In this document: piece by piece, positions 1 through 10,489 of the stretch
Layout: every line of letters begins with the position of its first letter
Numbering within the stretch: the stretch's first letter is position 1
NCBI GenBank assembly: GCA_003184365.1
Contig: NKYR01000111.1
Span: forward strand, 62,001 to 126,000
Source: Evernia prunastri
Lineage: Eukaryota > Ascomycota > Lecanoromycetes > Lecanorales > Parmeliaceae
Direction of reading: 5' to 3'
DNA: 64,000 bases
The notes under the pieces: generated by a model
What the model saw: the letters and a program-made list of their open reading frames with translations, nothing else
Database searches by the model: none
What the model was told of the DNA's origin: nothing
Position numbers and translations under genes: made by a program

Positions 1-594
1 CAATTGCGGACATAGCGAAGCTTGCCCTTCTTGATATCTTGTTTGATTGGGTTCAGGGTTTCTTCCTTGGAAATCTGAAGAGTTGTATTAGCACCAGTGC
101 TTTCGGCAATGTCGTTGTTGTGTCAGGTGAGGCCTCTTGCAAGGCTTGTCACCTACCTCCATCTTGGCATTAGTCCATCGTGGAATCTCCACAATCATAT
201 TGAGAACAGTCTGCTGTTCATTGGCATACAAGGGGATGTCATGGAATGGCGACAAAGGCACTCCATCTTTTTCGATGTAGATTCGGTGCTCCAGTGTGTT
301 GGGAGCCCCGTTCTTTCTGACAGAGTATCCGCCAGGGGCATTGGCATGGTAGCCCTTCTCGCTAATGGGGAGTGATGTCATCTCGAGTCTTTGTGATGTC
401 TGAGTAGAGAGATGTCTTGAGATTTGTGAGGCTCGAGAATTTGTAAAGTTGAAATTTGTGGTGGGGCTCGGCTTTGAGTTGGGGGAGGCCAGTGTGGATA
501 TAGAAGCTGTGCGGTGAAGACGCAAGTTGTTGACGCTAATATTGATAGTTCGCTCTTTCCGGAAAGCACCTTTCAAAGTTCTAGAAATTAGCAT
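1..594 (-). CDS. Inorganic pyrophosphatase, 3' part cut by window edge
   Basis: Soluble family I inorganic pyrophosphatase, which hydrolyses PPi to phosphate and drives biosynthetic reactions. The conserved N-terminal block is visible (APNTLEHRIYIEKDG, then FHDIPLYA and EIPRWTNAKME). Exons are 594..157 and 74..1; the 82-bp intron 75..156 has GTAGGT and CAG borders, and its removal restores K-M-E-I-S-K-E-E-T-L-N-P. The rest of the gene lies left of the window. Two starts are possible. The ATG at 381 (MTSLPISEKG) gives the usual cytosolic length. The upstream in-frame ATG at 594 adds 71 residues rich in Arg, Ser and Thr and poor in acidic residues, like a mitochondrial presequence. The family call is firm; which start is used is open. 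Confidence 0.9.
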
Positions 595-841
595 GTGATA
601 TTATATTGATTATAGGTTCCAGTTATGATATTATCATCACGTTATAGTTTTATATTGTATTGTATTGAATGCAGACTCGTGGAGTATTGTGGGCAAATCA
701 ATATGAAAATAATTAACCTTACCCCGTAAAGTACAATACAGCTTTGGCTTGGCAATCATCTTTTCCTTTCGGATTTTTTGATTTATCTTTATCATCTCAC
801 ACCACTCCGTAATATTGCATGGTAGCAATTACTGGTCTTGG

Positions 842-2104
842 ATGCTTCGAACCCTCGCTACTTCCATGGCCTCCAACCCCAAAAGAGTTCCCATACCCAA
901 GAATGGCGTGGATTACCGGGGCAAAGTCGTACTGGCACCTATGGTCCGCTCGGGCGAACTACCTTCTCGATTGCTCGCTCTCAAATACGGCGCGGACTTG
1001 GTTTGGGGGCCCGAGACTGTCGATCGGTCTATGATCGGAACGACCAAACGCTTCAACCCGACAACTTCCACTATCGATTTCACTCGCTTGCCCTCCAACT
1101 CCTCCAGACCACATCCTCCAGTCCAAAAAGAGAGCCTAATTTACAGAATACATCCTACTCGAGAACATGGGAAATTGATATTCCAGATCGGGACCGCTTC
1201 GCCGGAAACGGCTGTTGCGGCTGCAAAACTTGTCGCCGAAGACGTCGCCGGAATAGACGTCAATGCAGGGTGCCCAAAGCCGTTCTCTACCTCGGGCGGT
1301 ATGGGAGCTGCGCTCTTGGAGACCCCGGACTTGCTAGCTTCGATTCTAGCAGCACTGGTGAAAGAGGTGGGCGAGGTGTATGAAATTGGCATTAGCGTGA
1401 AGATTCGCCTTTTGGAGACAGCAGATAGAACAGAAGCACTCGTAAGGAAGCTTTGCAGGACGGGTATCACTGGACTGACGGTACACTGCCGTACTACTCC
1501 TATGAGGCCGCGCGAAAGAGCTATACGAGAACAGTTACGAATGATCGCGGACATTTGTCGGGAGGAAGGCGTGGCCTGCTTGATGAATGGGGACGTCATA
1601 AATAAAGACGAGGCGTTGCAGTTGGCGCAAGAGTATGGTGTTGATGGTGGCATGATAGCAACCGCCGCAGAGGCAAATTCAAGCTGTTTCAGGACGAAAG
1701 AAGAAGGCGGACTATTACCCTGGAAGGAGGTGGTGACGGAATATGTGAAGACAGCATTGGAGGTCGAGAACAAATGGGGGAATACCAAGTTCCTACTTAG
1801 CCAACTAATGCCTGGGAAAGCTGAAGTGTTCAGGAGGGTCGCTGCTTGCAAGAGTTATCGACAGGTCTGCGACGTCTTGGAGCTGCCTGACATGGTAGAT
1901 TTGGCAAAGGATGTCGACGAGAGACTTGGCATAAATGAGCAAAAGGAGACGAAAGCTATGAAGAAGGCAAAGCATCAAAATCAAAGCGCACACGCTGCCG
2001 GGCGGAACATGGGAAAGCAAAGATCTATCACCAAAGAAAGCAAAAGCCCTTTGTCTGAGCGAGGTGTAGGTGCTGTGCCCGCGATGCCTGCAATGGCGGT
2101 CTGA
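842..2104 (+). CDS. DUS2: tRNA-dihydrouridine(20) synthase, Dus2/Smm1 family
   Basis: FMN- and NAD(P)H-dependent enzyme that reduces uridine-20 in the D-loop of cytoplasmic tRNAs. A single uninterrupted exon encodes 420 aa from the ATG at 842; a second ATG at 866 (MASNPKRVP) could equally be the start. Dus hallmarks are present: LAPMVRSGELPSR near the N-terminus (flavin site), GIDVNAGCPKPFS with the catalytic Cys, KIRLL, TVHCRTTPMRPRE, and LMNGDVINKDEA. The C-terminus is a basic tail (KKAKHQNQ and onward) with no recognisable domain; I do not see a clear double-stranded RNA-binding domain. It is divergent from the pyrophosphatase gene, with about 250-460 bp between starts. Family assignment is strong. 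Confidence 0.93.
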   Translation: MLRTLATSMASNPKRVPIPKNGVDYRGKVVLAPMVRSGELPSRLLALKYGADLVWGPETVDRSMIGTTKRFNPTTSTIDFTRLPSNSSRPHPPVQKESLIYRIHPTREHGKLIFQIGTASPETAVAAAKLVAEDVAGIDVNAGCPKPFSTSGGMGAALLETPDLLASILAALVKEVGEVYEIGISVKIRLLETADRTEALVRKLCRTGITGLTVHCRTTPMRPRERAIREQLRMIADICREEGVACLMNGDVINKDEALQLAQEYGVDGGMIATAAEANSSCFRTKEEGGLLPWKEVVTEYVKTALEVENKWGNTKFLLSQLMPGKAEVFRRVAACKSYRQVCDVLELPDMVDLAKDVDERLGINEQKETKAMKKAKHQNQSAHAAGRNMGKQRSITKESKSPLSERGVGAVPAMPAMAV

Positions 2105-2834
2105 GAGAAAGAAAAGTACAAAGTACCGATTCCACACACGCCTGAACAGTAAGACTTCGATGACACAGCTTCCAAATGGAGGTAAACAACATTTTGGCTC
2201 ATATCCTTGTGCATGCTAGCATCAAAAGAAAGCCCTGAAACTGTCTCGAATTCAGTCACGCCTGCTTCGAAGTCGGTCCCAATGATCTCTGCAAGTCATC
2301 TCGACCTAGAAGCACAGGCCAAGGCGTTCTAACTGAGTCATCCTAATAAAAAAAGGGGAAGACGCCAACCGGGAAGAAGAATGGATTCGGATTTTGGCGA
2401 TCTAGCTCTGACCCTGGTACAATCTGTGCAATCATCAGGTATTACCACATGCTTGTGAATGCGAGAAATGTTCCTCGACCACTGAACTTGTTCCAGAGCT
2501 ACATCCCACAGCCATCATCGGTGACCTTCTAGTCCTTTGTGCCAACAGAGGTACCTCAGTGATATGATTGGCGTCTTGCAGGGCTTCTTACCCACGAACA
2601 TCAAATTTTGCTACCGTGAACAGCCCAGGATGGCACTTTGATTGGCAAATTCTCGGTATCCCAGTCGGTCCCAGATAGAGATTGGCGAAAAGAATCGAGC
2701 TTGGGCGCTGACATCCCTCTTTTGAGCCGCCAAATTATTGGAGTCAGTGCATTGCGAGCCGAAAGCGGGTCTCATCAAGCATCACAAAGCCAATGATTTA
2801 GTAGTCAAGTCTGAAGCAAACCAGCATGCAAGTT
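2105..2834. other. Intergenic, between convergent DUS2 and RFC2
   Basis: About 730 bp between two convergent 3' ends. No reading frame with coding character, RNA gene or long repeat was seen. It must hold both polyadenylation regions; AATAAAAAAA occurs near 2344. Confidence 0.5.
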
Positions 2835-4196
2835 TCAGGTCGCTGCTAAAACGCCAGATACTTGCAAAGCCAGATCTAAGACGGTCAAATGTTCGTCCGA
2901 GCCATCGACGAGACGCTTGTCGACGTCCGAAAATTGCATGACAATCTTGTTCTTCTGCTTGTTACTCAGTGCATCGTCATAAATGACCTTTTGGTAGAGC
3001 TGGGATCCAGTCAGCAATATTCCCACTGGAAGACATATGAGATTTGGTTTTACCTGCGTTACAACTTGCGTAGCACTCCATCCGTCGGCCACCAAGTCCG
3101 TTACTTGCTTAGCTACAGCTTCATAGACGGCCCCCTTCGACCTTGGCTGCATTGCTCGAAGCAGTGCGTCGATAAGGTCGCCCGGAATGACGCCAGCTAT
3201 CTCTTCAATACTCTTAATCGTGACCATGGACTCATCAACTTCGTCCACCTCCATAGCGTCCTCATCTTCTTCATCTTCAATGACTCTCTTTTTCAAGTTT
3301 CCTTTTGATCTTGAATGAGATGTCTTCACAGCGCCCACTAATCTTGCTGCACTCTGGAGGAAAGTGATTGCCTTTCTAAGATCTCCCTCGCTGCATTTGA
3401 TCAGCTTGTCGACGGCACCGTCCTCCAATTTTACATTCTCGTTTTCGGAGATTTCTTCCAGCCTCTTCTTGGCATTCCCTTGATCCAGCATCTTGAAACG
3501 AAACTTGCTGCATCTACTCGCCAACGGATCAATGATTCTTGTGACATAATTGCAAATCAAGCAAAATCTGGTGATCTTGCTGTACGTCTCCATTGTCCTC
3601 CTCAACGCGCTCTGAGCGTCTTGCGTCATGCTATCTGCCTCGTCGAGAATGATAATCTTGTACGGAGGGCACGGGTACCGATCTTTGTAATGTGGAGGTG
3701 GGTTTGAGAGCTGCATTCTTGCAAAATCTTTTACCTTTTCTCGCACAATTGAGATTCCGCGTTCGTCGGAGGCGTTGAGCTCAAGTACGCGGGTTCTGAA
3801 CATTTCGGGGCCGTAGAGCTCTTTGGCGAGGGCAAGAATTGTAGATGTCTTGCCTGTTCCCGGAGGACCATAGAAAAGCATATGAGGTAGCTATCGGCTC
3901 CGGTCAGTCGGTACACAGTCCATTGCTTGGAAATGCCATACATTGGAAGCTTGCAATGTTCGTTGCAGGACGGTGATTGTGTGGTCCTGGGCTGTAACAT
4001 CGTTCAAGCTTCTTGGACGACTATGTGAAATCAGCGAAGACCCTGCGAGTGCTTCAGGTAGTCGTTCAACATACTACTTCTCCACCCAAGGTTGCAGATT
4101 CTGGGACTCTTTAGGGGCTGCGGGTTTGGATGACGACGCTCCATTGGTTGTGGCGACAGCGGCTGCACGAGCCTTGTTGTCGAAAAAGTTTGCCAT
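2835..4196 (-). CDS. RFC2: Replication factor C subunit 2 (clamp loader)
   Basis: Small subunit of the RFC clamp loader that opens PCNA onto primer-template DNA; equivalent to yeast Rfc2 and human RFC4. Four exons: 4196..4075, 4020..3942, 3890..3054 and 2999..2835, giving 400 aa. The introns are 54, 51 and 54 bp. The last is in-frame and would be read through as about 18 extra residues; splicing joins VVTQ to LYQKVIYDD as in the family. Visible motifs are Walker A (GPPGTGKTS), Walker B (ILDEADSM), LNASDERGI, and the SRC arginine-finger motif (LASRCSKFRF). An acidic-basic insert (KKRVIEDEEDEDAMEVDE) after the AAA+ lid makes it longer than yeast Rfc2. The start (MANFFDNKAR) was chosen because the upstream in-frame sequence looks non-coding. 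Confidence 0.95.
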
Positions 4197-4746
4197 TGGC
4201 CTCCAGAGACAGAAAGGCCGACTGTCTGCTAAAGAATTAAAATAATCATAGGAGAACCGGAGCGGAGAAGACGCGCTTTGATATAAATGCGAGCGCGCCA
4301 AGTGAAATAGGGTTAGAGTAGCAAGCTTCGCCTAAGGTACCTGATTAGTTGTCTGAGTCTCGGTTGTATAGTAGTAAGATACCAAGTCCCAATTACTTCA
4401 AAATTACCAAAATGCATTGAGAATAGCTTCCAAACGGACGGTTTTCGCAAGATACTTGTACTGACCAAGATATTGCATCCCATCCATCAAACATTTTTGT
4501 ACGCAAAGGATCAACTTGAAACTTGAAAACTAAGGAATGATGTTAGAAGTATTGCAAACCTGAGTAATTTGCACTTACGGATAGAATACAAGTAGTGTGG
4601 CGGCGCCATATCAATCAGCTCTCTACTTCACTGTGCCCGAACGACCTTGTACATACCTCTGGAAATTGGCCATTTGCTGCCTTTATAGATTCGGCTCGTC
4701 GCACAGCCTTGCTTCGAGATCGGGACCAATGTCTGACTCGTGAGAT
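4197..4746. promoter_or_regulatory. Divergent promoter region RFC2 / DUF1746 gene
   Basis: 550 bp between divergent starts. No open frame of note and no repeat. It should hold both promoters; no specific factor site stands out. Confidence 0.4.
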
Positions 4747-5791
4747 ATGAATGATGCCTCCCCGTCAGCCTCAGACCACCCCCCCCATGTCCCCAACGGC
4801 GACACCTCGCGGGCTCGTCCGATAGCCCCAGCTGCCGTGGCCGCAAGTACAAGCGATGACGAATCCCCCCAGCGGAAGCGGCGGCGACAGCGAGAGCAGA
4901 AGGCGGCGTTTTTAGATCACCTCATCCGGAACATCGACATCATTTTCTATGGCCAGCTCTCGATCCTCTATTACATGGAGTGTGTTCCCACTATGCTCGC
5001 GGCAACGCGCATACGATTCCCGTGTGTCCGCTAACATCATCTACAGCATCTCGCTCTTCAAATTCCTTCTGCGCGCTTTACCGCACTGGTTCTACTTTAC
5101 CCCTAAGCCTTCGATATTTCCGCCGCCACCGCCCACGCACCGTCCCTACATCTGCATGATCTTTGGCAACAACATTATCTGCACCCTTTTACATCTTCTC
5201 TTCGGACCGCCGGCTGCCGGGGAAGCCACAAGAGGCTATCTACTTGGTGGGCTATTGATTGACTTTGTGGGCCAGGAGAGTCCGGTCAGCAGATGGAGAT
5301 TGTTTTTCCTTGATGCATTGGTTCTAGCACTGCAGCTCCTGATCTTGGCCGTTACGCTGGAGAGAAAGAAACTTGCGGTTGAGAATGGGGACGATCTGGT
5401 AGAAGAGGTTGAGGCGGAATCGAGACAGGATCATGATTTTGAGGAACGGGGTATGCTGAGAGGGAACGATATTGTTCAGGATGACATTGAACTGCAAGAT
5501 CTACGGCACTCTTCGTCTGGTCGAACAGGAGGTGACGAGGACAGAGAGCGAGATGAATTACTTGGATCCGACGAAAGCACCGAGCCGCGATATCAACACC
5601 CTTTGGATCCCTTCCTCACCGGACAGGCAGTCATTGTGAGCGTGCATGTCATGGACACTATCCGATCGCAGTGGCATTTCACCGCGGAGACGTCAGGTGA
5701 AGCGACCGCTTCGGGCGCTGCAGCCGTTGCCGCTGTAGCAGGGAGAACATTGAGCTATCGGCTAGGGGAGAGACTTCAGCAGACTCAGTGA
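4747..5791 (+). CDS. DUF1746 membrane protein, Dsc4-like
   Basis: Two exons, 4747..4979 and 5047..5791, separated by a 67-bp intron with GTGTGT and CAG borders, encode 325 aa. Joining restores LYYMDISLFKFLLRALPHW, the core of the fungal DUF1746 domain (roughly residues 55-220). The domain holds several hydrophobic segments, including one around ICMIFGNNIICTLLHLLFG and one around FFLDALVLALQLLILAVTL, and the GYLLGGLLIDFVGQ block. The N-terminus carries a basic KRRRQREQK stretch; the C-terminal third is acidic and probably disordered. From family knowledge, the fission-yeast member with this domain is a subunit of the Golgi Dsc E3 ubiquitin ligase that activates SREBP, so a Golgi/ER role in protein quality control or sterol/hypoxia response is inferred. 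The domain call is good; the function is indirect. Confidence 0.8.
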
Positions 5792-5870
5792 TGATAGACT
5801 ACACGCAATCTATATGGTTACGCATAAGCAAGGCGTGCGGTGTCTTGTATATATCCTTTGGGTTAGGGTA

Positions 5871-7453
5871 TCAAGCTAAAGTTTTCGGTTTCGATATTGT
5901 TCCCACCTTGGGCGGCAGCACCAAGGCACTTCTATCGTTTCTGCGATAGAAATCCGCCACTATCATTGCTGTTTTCTCCGCTTGATCTTCATGTACGAAG
6001 TGGCCCGCTTCGGGAAACACTTGCAATTGGTACTTGCCTTGCATTTGCCCAATCATTAATTCCTTGTCTAACCTATCAGTGCCAGCGAGTAGCAGCAGCT
6101 TTCCACCCTTGGCATCCAGAAACTTTCGGCTGAGGCCAGCAAACCAGCCTTCCCAGTAGGGCTGTGTGGCTGCAAGGTCGGTTCGCCAGGTCCACTGATG
6201 GGATGCGCTGGAAGGATCGTGACGAAGAAGAGATGGGACAGAAATGCGTGCAGATGTACTGTTACGGATTGTGCGAGAGCGTGTACTTATTGGGATCAGG
6301 TCATTGCACTAACAGGAGGCGATTATGCACTTGGCGATTACTTACTGCCATTCGATACCCGAAGTGATTGAGGGGAAAGTCTTCGGCCTGGTGGACAGAT
6401 AGGACTGCATGCTTTGCAGGGCATCGATCGCAGAACCTGCACCATGAGAAGGTAAAAATCGATTAGAGGCGAGGCGACATATTTGGTCTTCATACCTTCA
6501 ACAACGTCCAGGACCGCATAGCCTAACACCGCATTACCAAGCTTTCCACTCATGGCTACATTTGTCACGACAGCCCCACCAAGGCTGTGGCCGATCAGGA
6601 CCAGGCCAGGTAATTCCGGCCAAGCCATCTGCGTTTGGGTCATACGTATGACGTCTAACAGGTCTTGACTCAAGGTCTCCAGACTCAAGTCGAGATCGGC
6701 ATGGTTGCTTTGGCCATCAAGGGGCTCAATAACAGTCTCCCCATGACCGCGAGCATCAAGAGACAGAACACCAGCGTTTGGAAGAGCCTTTCGTACTTCC
6801 AAAGCGAAAAGAGCAAAAGATAGACCTGAGGATCCGGCACCGTGATGGGTCACCAAGAGAGGGCCTTTAGCCATTGGCGGTACCATGTATGCATGATATA
6901 TGACATTCTCGGTGGGACGAGAACAGTTTAAATAGAGCTCTCGAGTGAAGTAGTCGTTCCATGGAAGTGGGTCTAGCGTCCTTCTACTGGTGGAAACCCT
7001 AGGTTGAAGAAGAAAGATTTAGACCATGACTTCTGTCGGTGCACATGAATGTACATCTCTTCAAGAAGAGGGAGAAGATGAAAGGCAGGTAAGGTTAGCA
7101 GAGCAGAAGTGTGATGCAGGCCAAGGGATTGGGAAGAATAGGTAGGCGATGAGGAAGAAAAAGGGGAGTTACTTGGGCCTAGCAAAAAGGTTCTTACTGG
7201 GAGAGGGTATGATTGTACCAGTGGATGAAGCGGAAGATGCGGAGGAGGAGGAGGAGTCATCGTCTTGAGTAGAATCTGGTGAGGATTTCCAATGATGGAA
7301 TTCATCCTCTCCATCATCTTCATTATTAATATTGCTGTTGTTGTTGTTGTTGTTGTTGTTCTCTTCATCGTCTTGTTGAAGTGGAGGGAGGGGAGGTTGA
7401 AAAGGTAAAGCGGCAAGTTTTGCTTTTGCAAAAGAACGTTGAAGGTCACTCAT
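5871..7453 (-). CDS. PPE1: Protein phosphatase methylesterase 1
   Basis: Serine hydrolase that removes the C-terminal methyl ester from the PP2A catalytic subunit. Four exons: 7453..7173, 6983..6496, 6436..6346 and 6285..5871, giving 424 aa. Introns are 189, 59 and 60 bp; the last ends in AAG. The alpha/beta-hydrolase core is clear: THHGAGSSGLSF oxyanion region, nucleophile elbow GHSLGGAVV, LLLLAGTDRLD with the acid residue, and PEAGHFVHED with the His. The fungal signature SSASSTGTIIPSPSKNLFARP sits before the core. The N-terminus also has a run of eight Asn encoded by a repeated AAC/AAT tract near 7331-7360. The 3' end lies 80 bp from the convergent DUF1746 gene. Family confidence is high; the exact border of the 189-bp first intron is the weakest point. 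Confidence 0.92.
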
Positions 7454-7462
7454 GATAAGATA

Positions 7463-7519
7463 AGAAAAAAGAAAAGAAAAAGAAAAAGAAAAAGAAAAAG
7501 AAAAAGAAAAAGAAAAAGA
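7463..7519. repeat. (AAAAAG)n microsatellite
   Basis: Nearly perfect hexamer repeat read directly from the sequence, in the 5' leader or promoter of PPE1. Confidence 0.9.
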
Positions 7520-8084
7520 GGTTGTAATAATAAAATGTGTCTGTGGTGTTTGTTGTGCATGACGAGAATCTTGAAGTAAAGTATGTACGGAGTAAGGTAA
7601 GGTAGTGAAGTAGAGAGGTAACTAAGGTGGTTCATCTTGGTGCTACTACATATAAGGTAGCTAAGGTACTCTAGTAAGGTTAGGTACGTAGGTAGGTTAC
7701 CTTACTTTTAAGTAACATAGATTGTATCATGTGAACTGTTAGACATTATTTAAGTACCTTGGGGGAGGAGGTACTCGGAGAATGAGGTGGGATTGTGGCT
7801 CTAGAGTTACAGTATTTAGTTGGTATTTAATTGGTATTTATGTGTACCTTGGTATTCAGTTGAATCCAGGCCTTTGCTGGGGTTGTGAGGTGGGGTGAAA
7901 GATGTGCATCTTCCGAGCGTCTATACGAGTAATTTAAATTCTCCGTATGAGTATTCTATTTTAGCCTCCATCATCTTAAGGTACCTATGTTAAGGTATGA
8001 CGATCGATTCACGCGAATCAAGAATAAAGTGAAAGGGTACTTACTTTAGAGCGTGCGCGCTTGCAGAAAAAAGATTACCCCCCG

Positions 8085-8290
8085 CCTCTCTTTGCCTCTT
8101 TGCCTCTTTGCCTCTTTGCCTCTCTGCCCTCTCTGCTTGCTTGGCTGTTTCAACCCTCTTACAACATTCCTCCCCTCCCCTCTCCCCCCCCTCCTACATA
8201 TCTCCTACAACCTCATACCTACTTACCTACCCCATCCCTCGTCCCTTCCATCTCCTTCTCCTCCATCTACATCACCATTCATCACTATGC
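8085..8290. repeat. Polypyrimidine tract with (CTCTTTGC)n core
   Basis: Tandem CTCTTTGC units at about 8085-8135 grade into general C+T-rich sequence, upstream of the ATG at 8496. Probably part of the core promoter or leader of the DUF2417 gene. Confidence 0.7.
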
Positions 8291-8495
8291 TGTCCACCAA
8301 TCTCTCCCAAATATAATATCACAAAAACCCTGGTAAGTCGCCCTCACCTTCTACCTTCTACATTCTACAGCTTGTAATCTGCCGTTCGTTGCGTAATTGA
8401 CTGATTCCGCCAACAGTTCCCTGCTATATTGTCCAAGACAATAATTTCCCCGTCGCTCGACACCCTTCATCAACGATTGCCTGTAGGGAACGAAT

Positions 8496-10143
8496 ATGGT
8501 TTCACTGTGGGGCTCCAAGAATGGAGAGGAGCGTGATGAGGGTGATGACGCTGAGCAAAGCGGCGACGATAGTAACCAGCAAACTCGACGCTCCGGAGGG
8601 CGTGAACCAGATGAAAGGACCCGTCTATTGCCCCCTCGAAATGATGGCTTCCTAGACCCAGATGACCCCGCCGTATGTCTTGCCAGAGAATAGGCTTGCT
8701 GGTATGGTACTGACAGTTTATCAGGTATCCCCGTACAACCTCTGGAGCGTTCGAGCTCTCCGCTACTTTTCCGTTCTCTTCGCCATCATCAGCTTTCTCT
8801 GGTGGGTGCTACTTCTAGTCTCAATCTTCGTCAGCCCGCCCATGATGCACTCTCGTGGCTCCGGCTTCTTCGATTTCTCATACACCACCCTCACCCTTGG
8901 CAACCTGCTTGTCGCCATACTCTTCTTCTCCACGCCTTCCAAAGCCATGCAAGTGGGTAGTCTCATCGTGGCCGGTTTCCTGTTGATCGACATGATTATC
9001 ATCGTTGCTGTTCCTCGTATACGTGTGGAAGAAAGCTGGGTCGGTATTGCGTCCGTGGTGTGGGCTACTCTCATTGCACTCTACAACGTCCTTACAGATC
9101 GGGTCGTAGCGTGGGGAAAGAAGGAAGAGGAAGAGCGCCTTACGGGACGCAAGGAGAGCCGCCGTACCGTTCGTGAATGGCTTGCTGTGCTCGTTGAATT
9201 TATAATCATGGTAGTCATGATCGTTGTTGTCATCCTTTTGACTGCAACCCTGATCCTACGCTCTCGGGATGCTGGTCTAGCACCTCCTGGGAAACGATAC
9301 TACGTTGATGGGGACAAATACCAGCTTCACCTGGCATGCGTCGGCAATGTGACATACAATGCCCATGGCAAGCGCAACCCCACTGTGCTCCTCGAAGCCG
9401 GAGAGAACCCGGTGGAGGACACGTTTGACGACTGGGTTTATGCGGCTTACCAGAACGGAACCATCTACCGTTACTGTTATTACGACCGACCAGGTCTCGC
9501 CTGGTCAGATAATGCGCCCTCCCCACACTCCGCAGGCATGACCTCGGATGCCCTCTCGGAAGCTCTTGCCCGTGCTGGCGAACAGTCACCATGGATTCTT
9601 GTCTCGGCAGGCATAGGAGGTATCTACAGCCGCATCTTCGCCAGCCGCCACGTCCGCCAGGTTACTGGCATCATGCTCATCGATGCCCTGCATGAAGACC
9701 TGTTACACAACGTCGGCCAGCCAGGTCGAGGCTTTATTCTATGGGCACGCGGTATCATCTCTCCGCTAGGGTACGATCGGCTCTTCGGTGCCATCGTCAA
9801 GGGTCGCACGCCCGAAGATCGGGTGTACGGTCGCTCGGCTTACCAAGGTGGGAAGTACATCAAAGCGAAGCTGCAGGAGAACCTTGTTGCCAATTCCCTT
9901 ACGAAGAATGAGGTGAGCCAGGCAAGAAACATCCAGAGCCCCAAAACCCCACTCGTGGTGGTAAGTTCGGGCATCAATGTTAGGAAAGACGATGAGTGGG
10001 AGAGGAAGCAGAGAGACTTAACACTGATCACGGACAAGCTGGTGAGCTGGGATGTGGTCAATGCGGCGCCGCATGAGGTGTGGAAGACGTACGAGGGCCG
10101 AACCATTCTGGAGAAGAGATTGGGTGAGTTGGTCAAGGGTTGA
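8496..10143 (+). CDS. DUF2417 membrane protein with alpha/beta-hydrolase fold
   Basis: Two exons, 8496..8672 and 8725..10143, with a 52-bp intron (GTATGT to CAG), encode 531 aa. The first 60 residues are acidic and polar (ending ERTRLLPPRND). Then come about five hydrophobic segments: YFSVLFAIISFLWWVLLLVS, LTLGNLLVAILFFS, SLIVAGFLLIDMIIIVAV, VVWATLIALYNVL, and VLVEFIIMVVMIVVVILL. The C-terminal half is a hydrolase-like domain, with YCYYDRPGLAWSD resembling the strand before the elbow, then WILVSAGIGGIYSRIFA where Ser would act, and a late NAAPHEVW that could give the His. Fungal relatives are annotated as DUF2417 or mitochondrial integral membrane proteins of unknown role. The substrate is unknown. 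The elbow (SAGIGG) departs from GxSxG, so activity is uncertain. Confidence 0.85.
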
Positions 10144-10489
10144 AGAGAGCTATTAGGATCGGATCCGCGACGGCAGGAGGAAGTGCTTTAGCAAACGTAC
10201 ATATGACCTATTGGCGGTGTCTGTTATATCTTGGCAATTGCTTGTTTCACAAGCGAAGTATACAATAGTATATATTTTTCTTTTTGCACGTGGCTTTGTT
10301 TTGGCGCCGGCGGGTGTGTGTCGATCATAATCATTGTCTCATCTCATGTCTTTAGCAAAAGTCTGTCTGTTTGACCCCATCCATTTGCTCCTCCCTAGCT
10401 GAACACCTGAAGTGGTCCGTCAGGGCTCAATATCACACAAGAGGGTTCAAACTGCATAGCGTATCTCATCATGCACCGCTCTTCACGGG
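10144..10489. other. Intergenic, between convergent genes
   Basis: 346 bp between convergent 3' ends. TATATATTTTTC near 10270 may belong to a 3' end signal; nothing else was seen. Confidence 0.4.

Larger units (their letters stand above)
7454..8495. promoter_or_regulatory. Divergent promoter region with simple repeats
   Basis: 1.04 kb between PPE1 and the DUF2417 gene. It holds an (AAAAAG)n tract at about 7463-7519 just upstream of the PPE1 start, clustered TAAGGTA/GGTAC strings at about 7655-7705 and 7978-8000, and a long C+T-rich tract at 8085-8290. Such pyrimidine tracts often lie near fungal transcription starts. No gene was seen. Confidence 0.5.
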
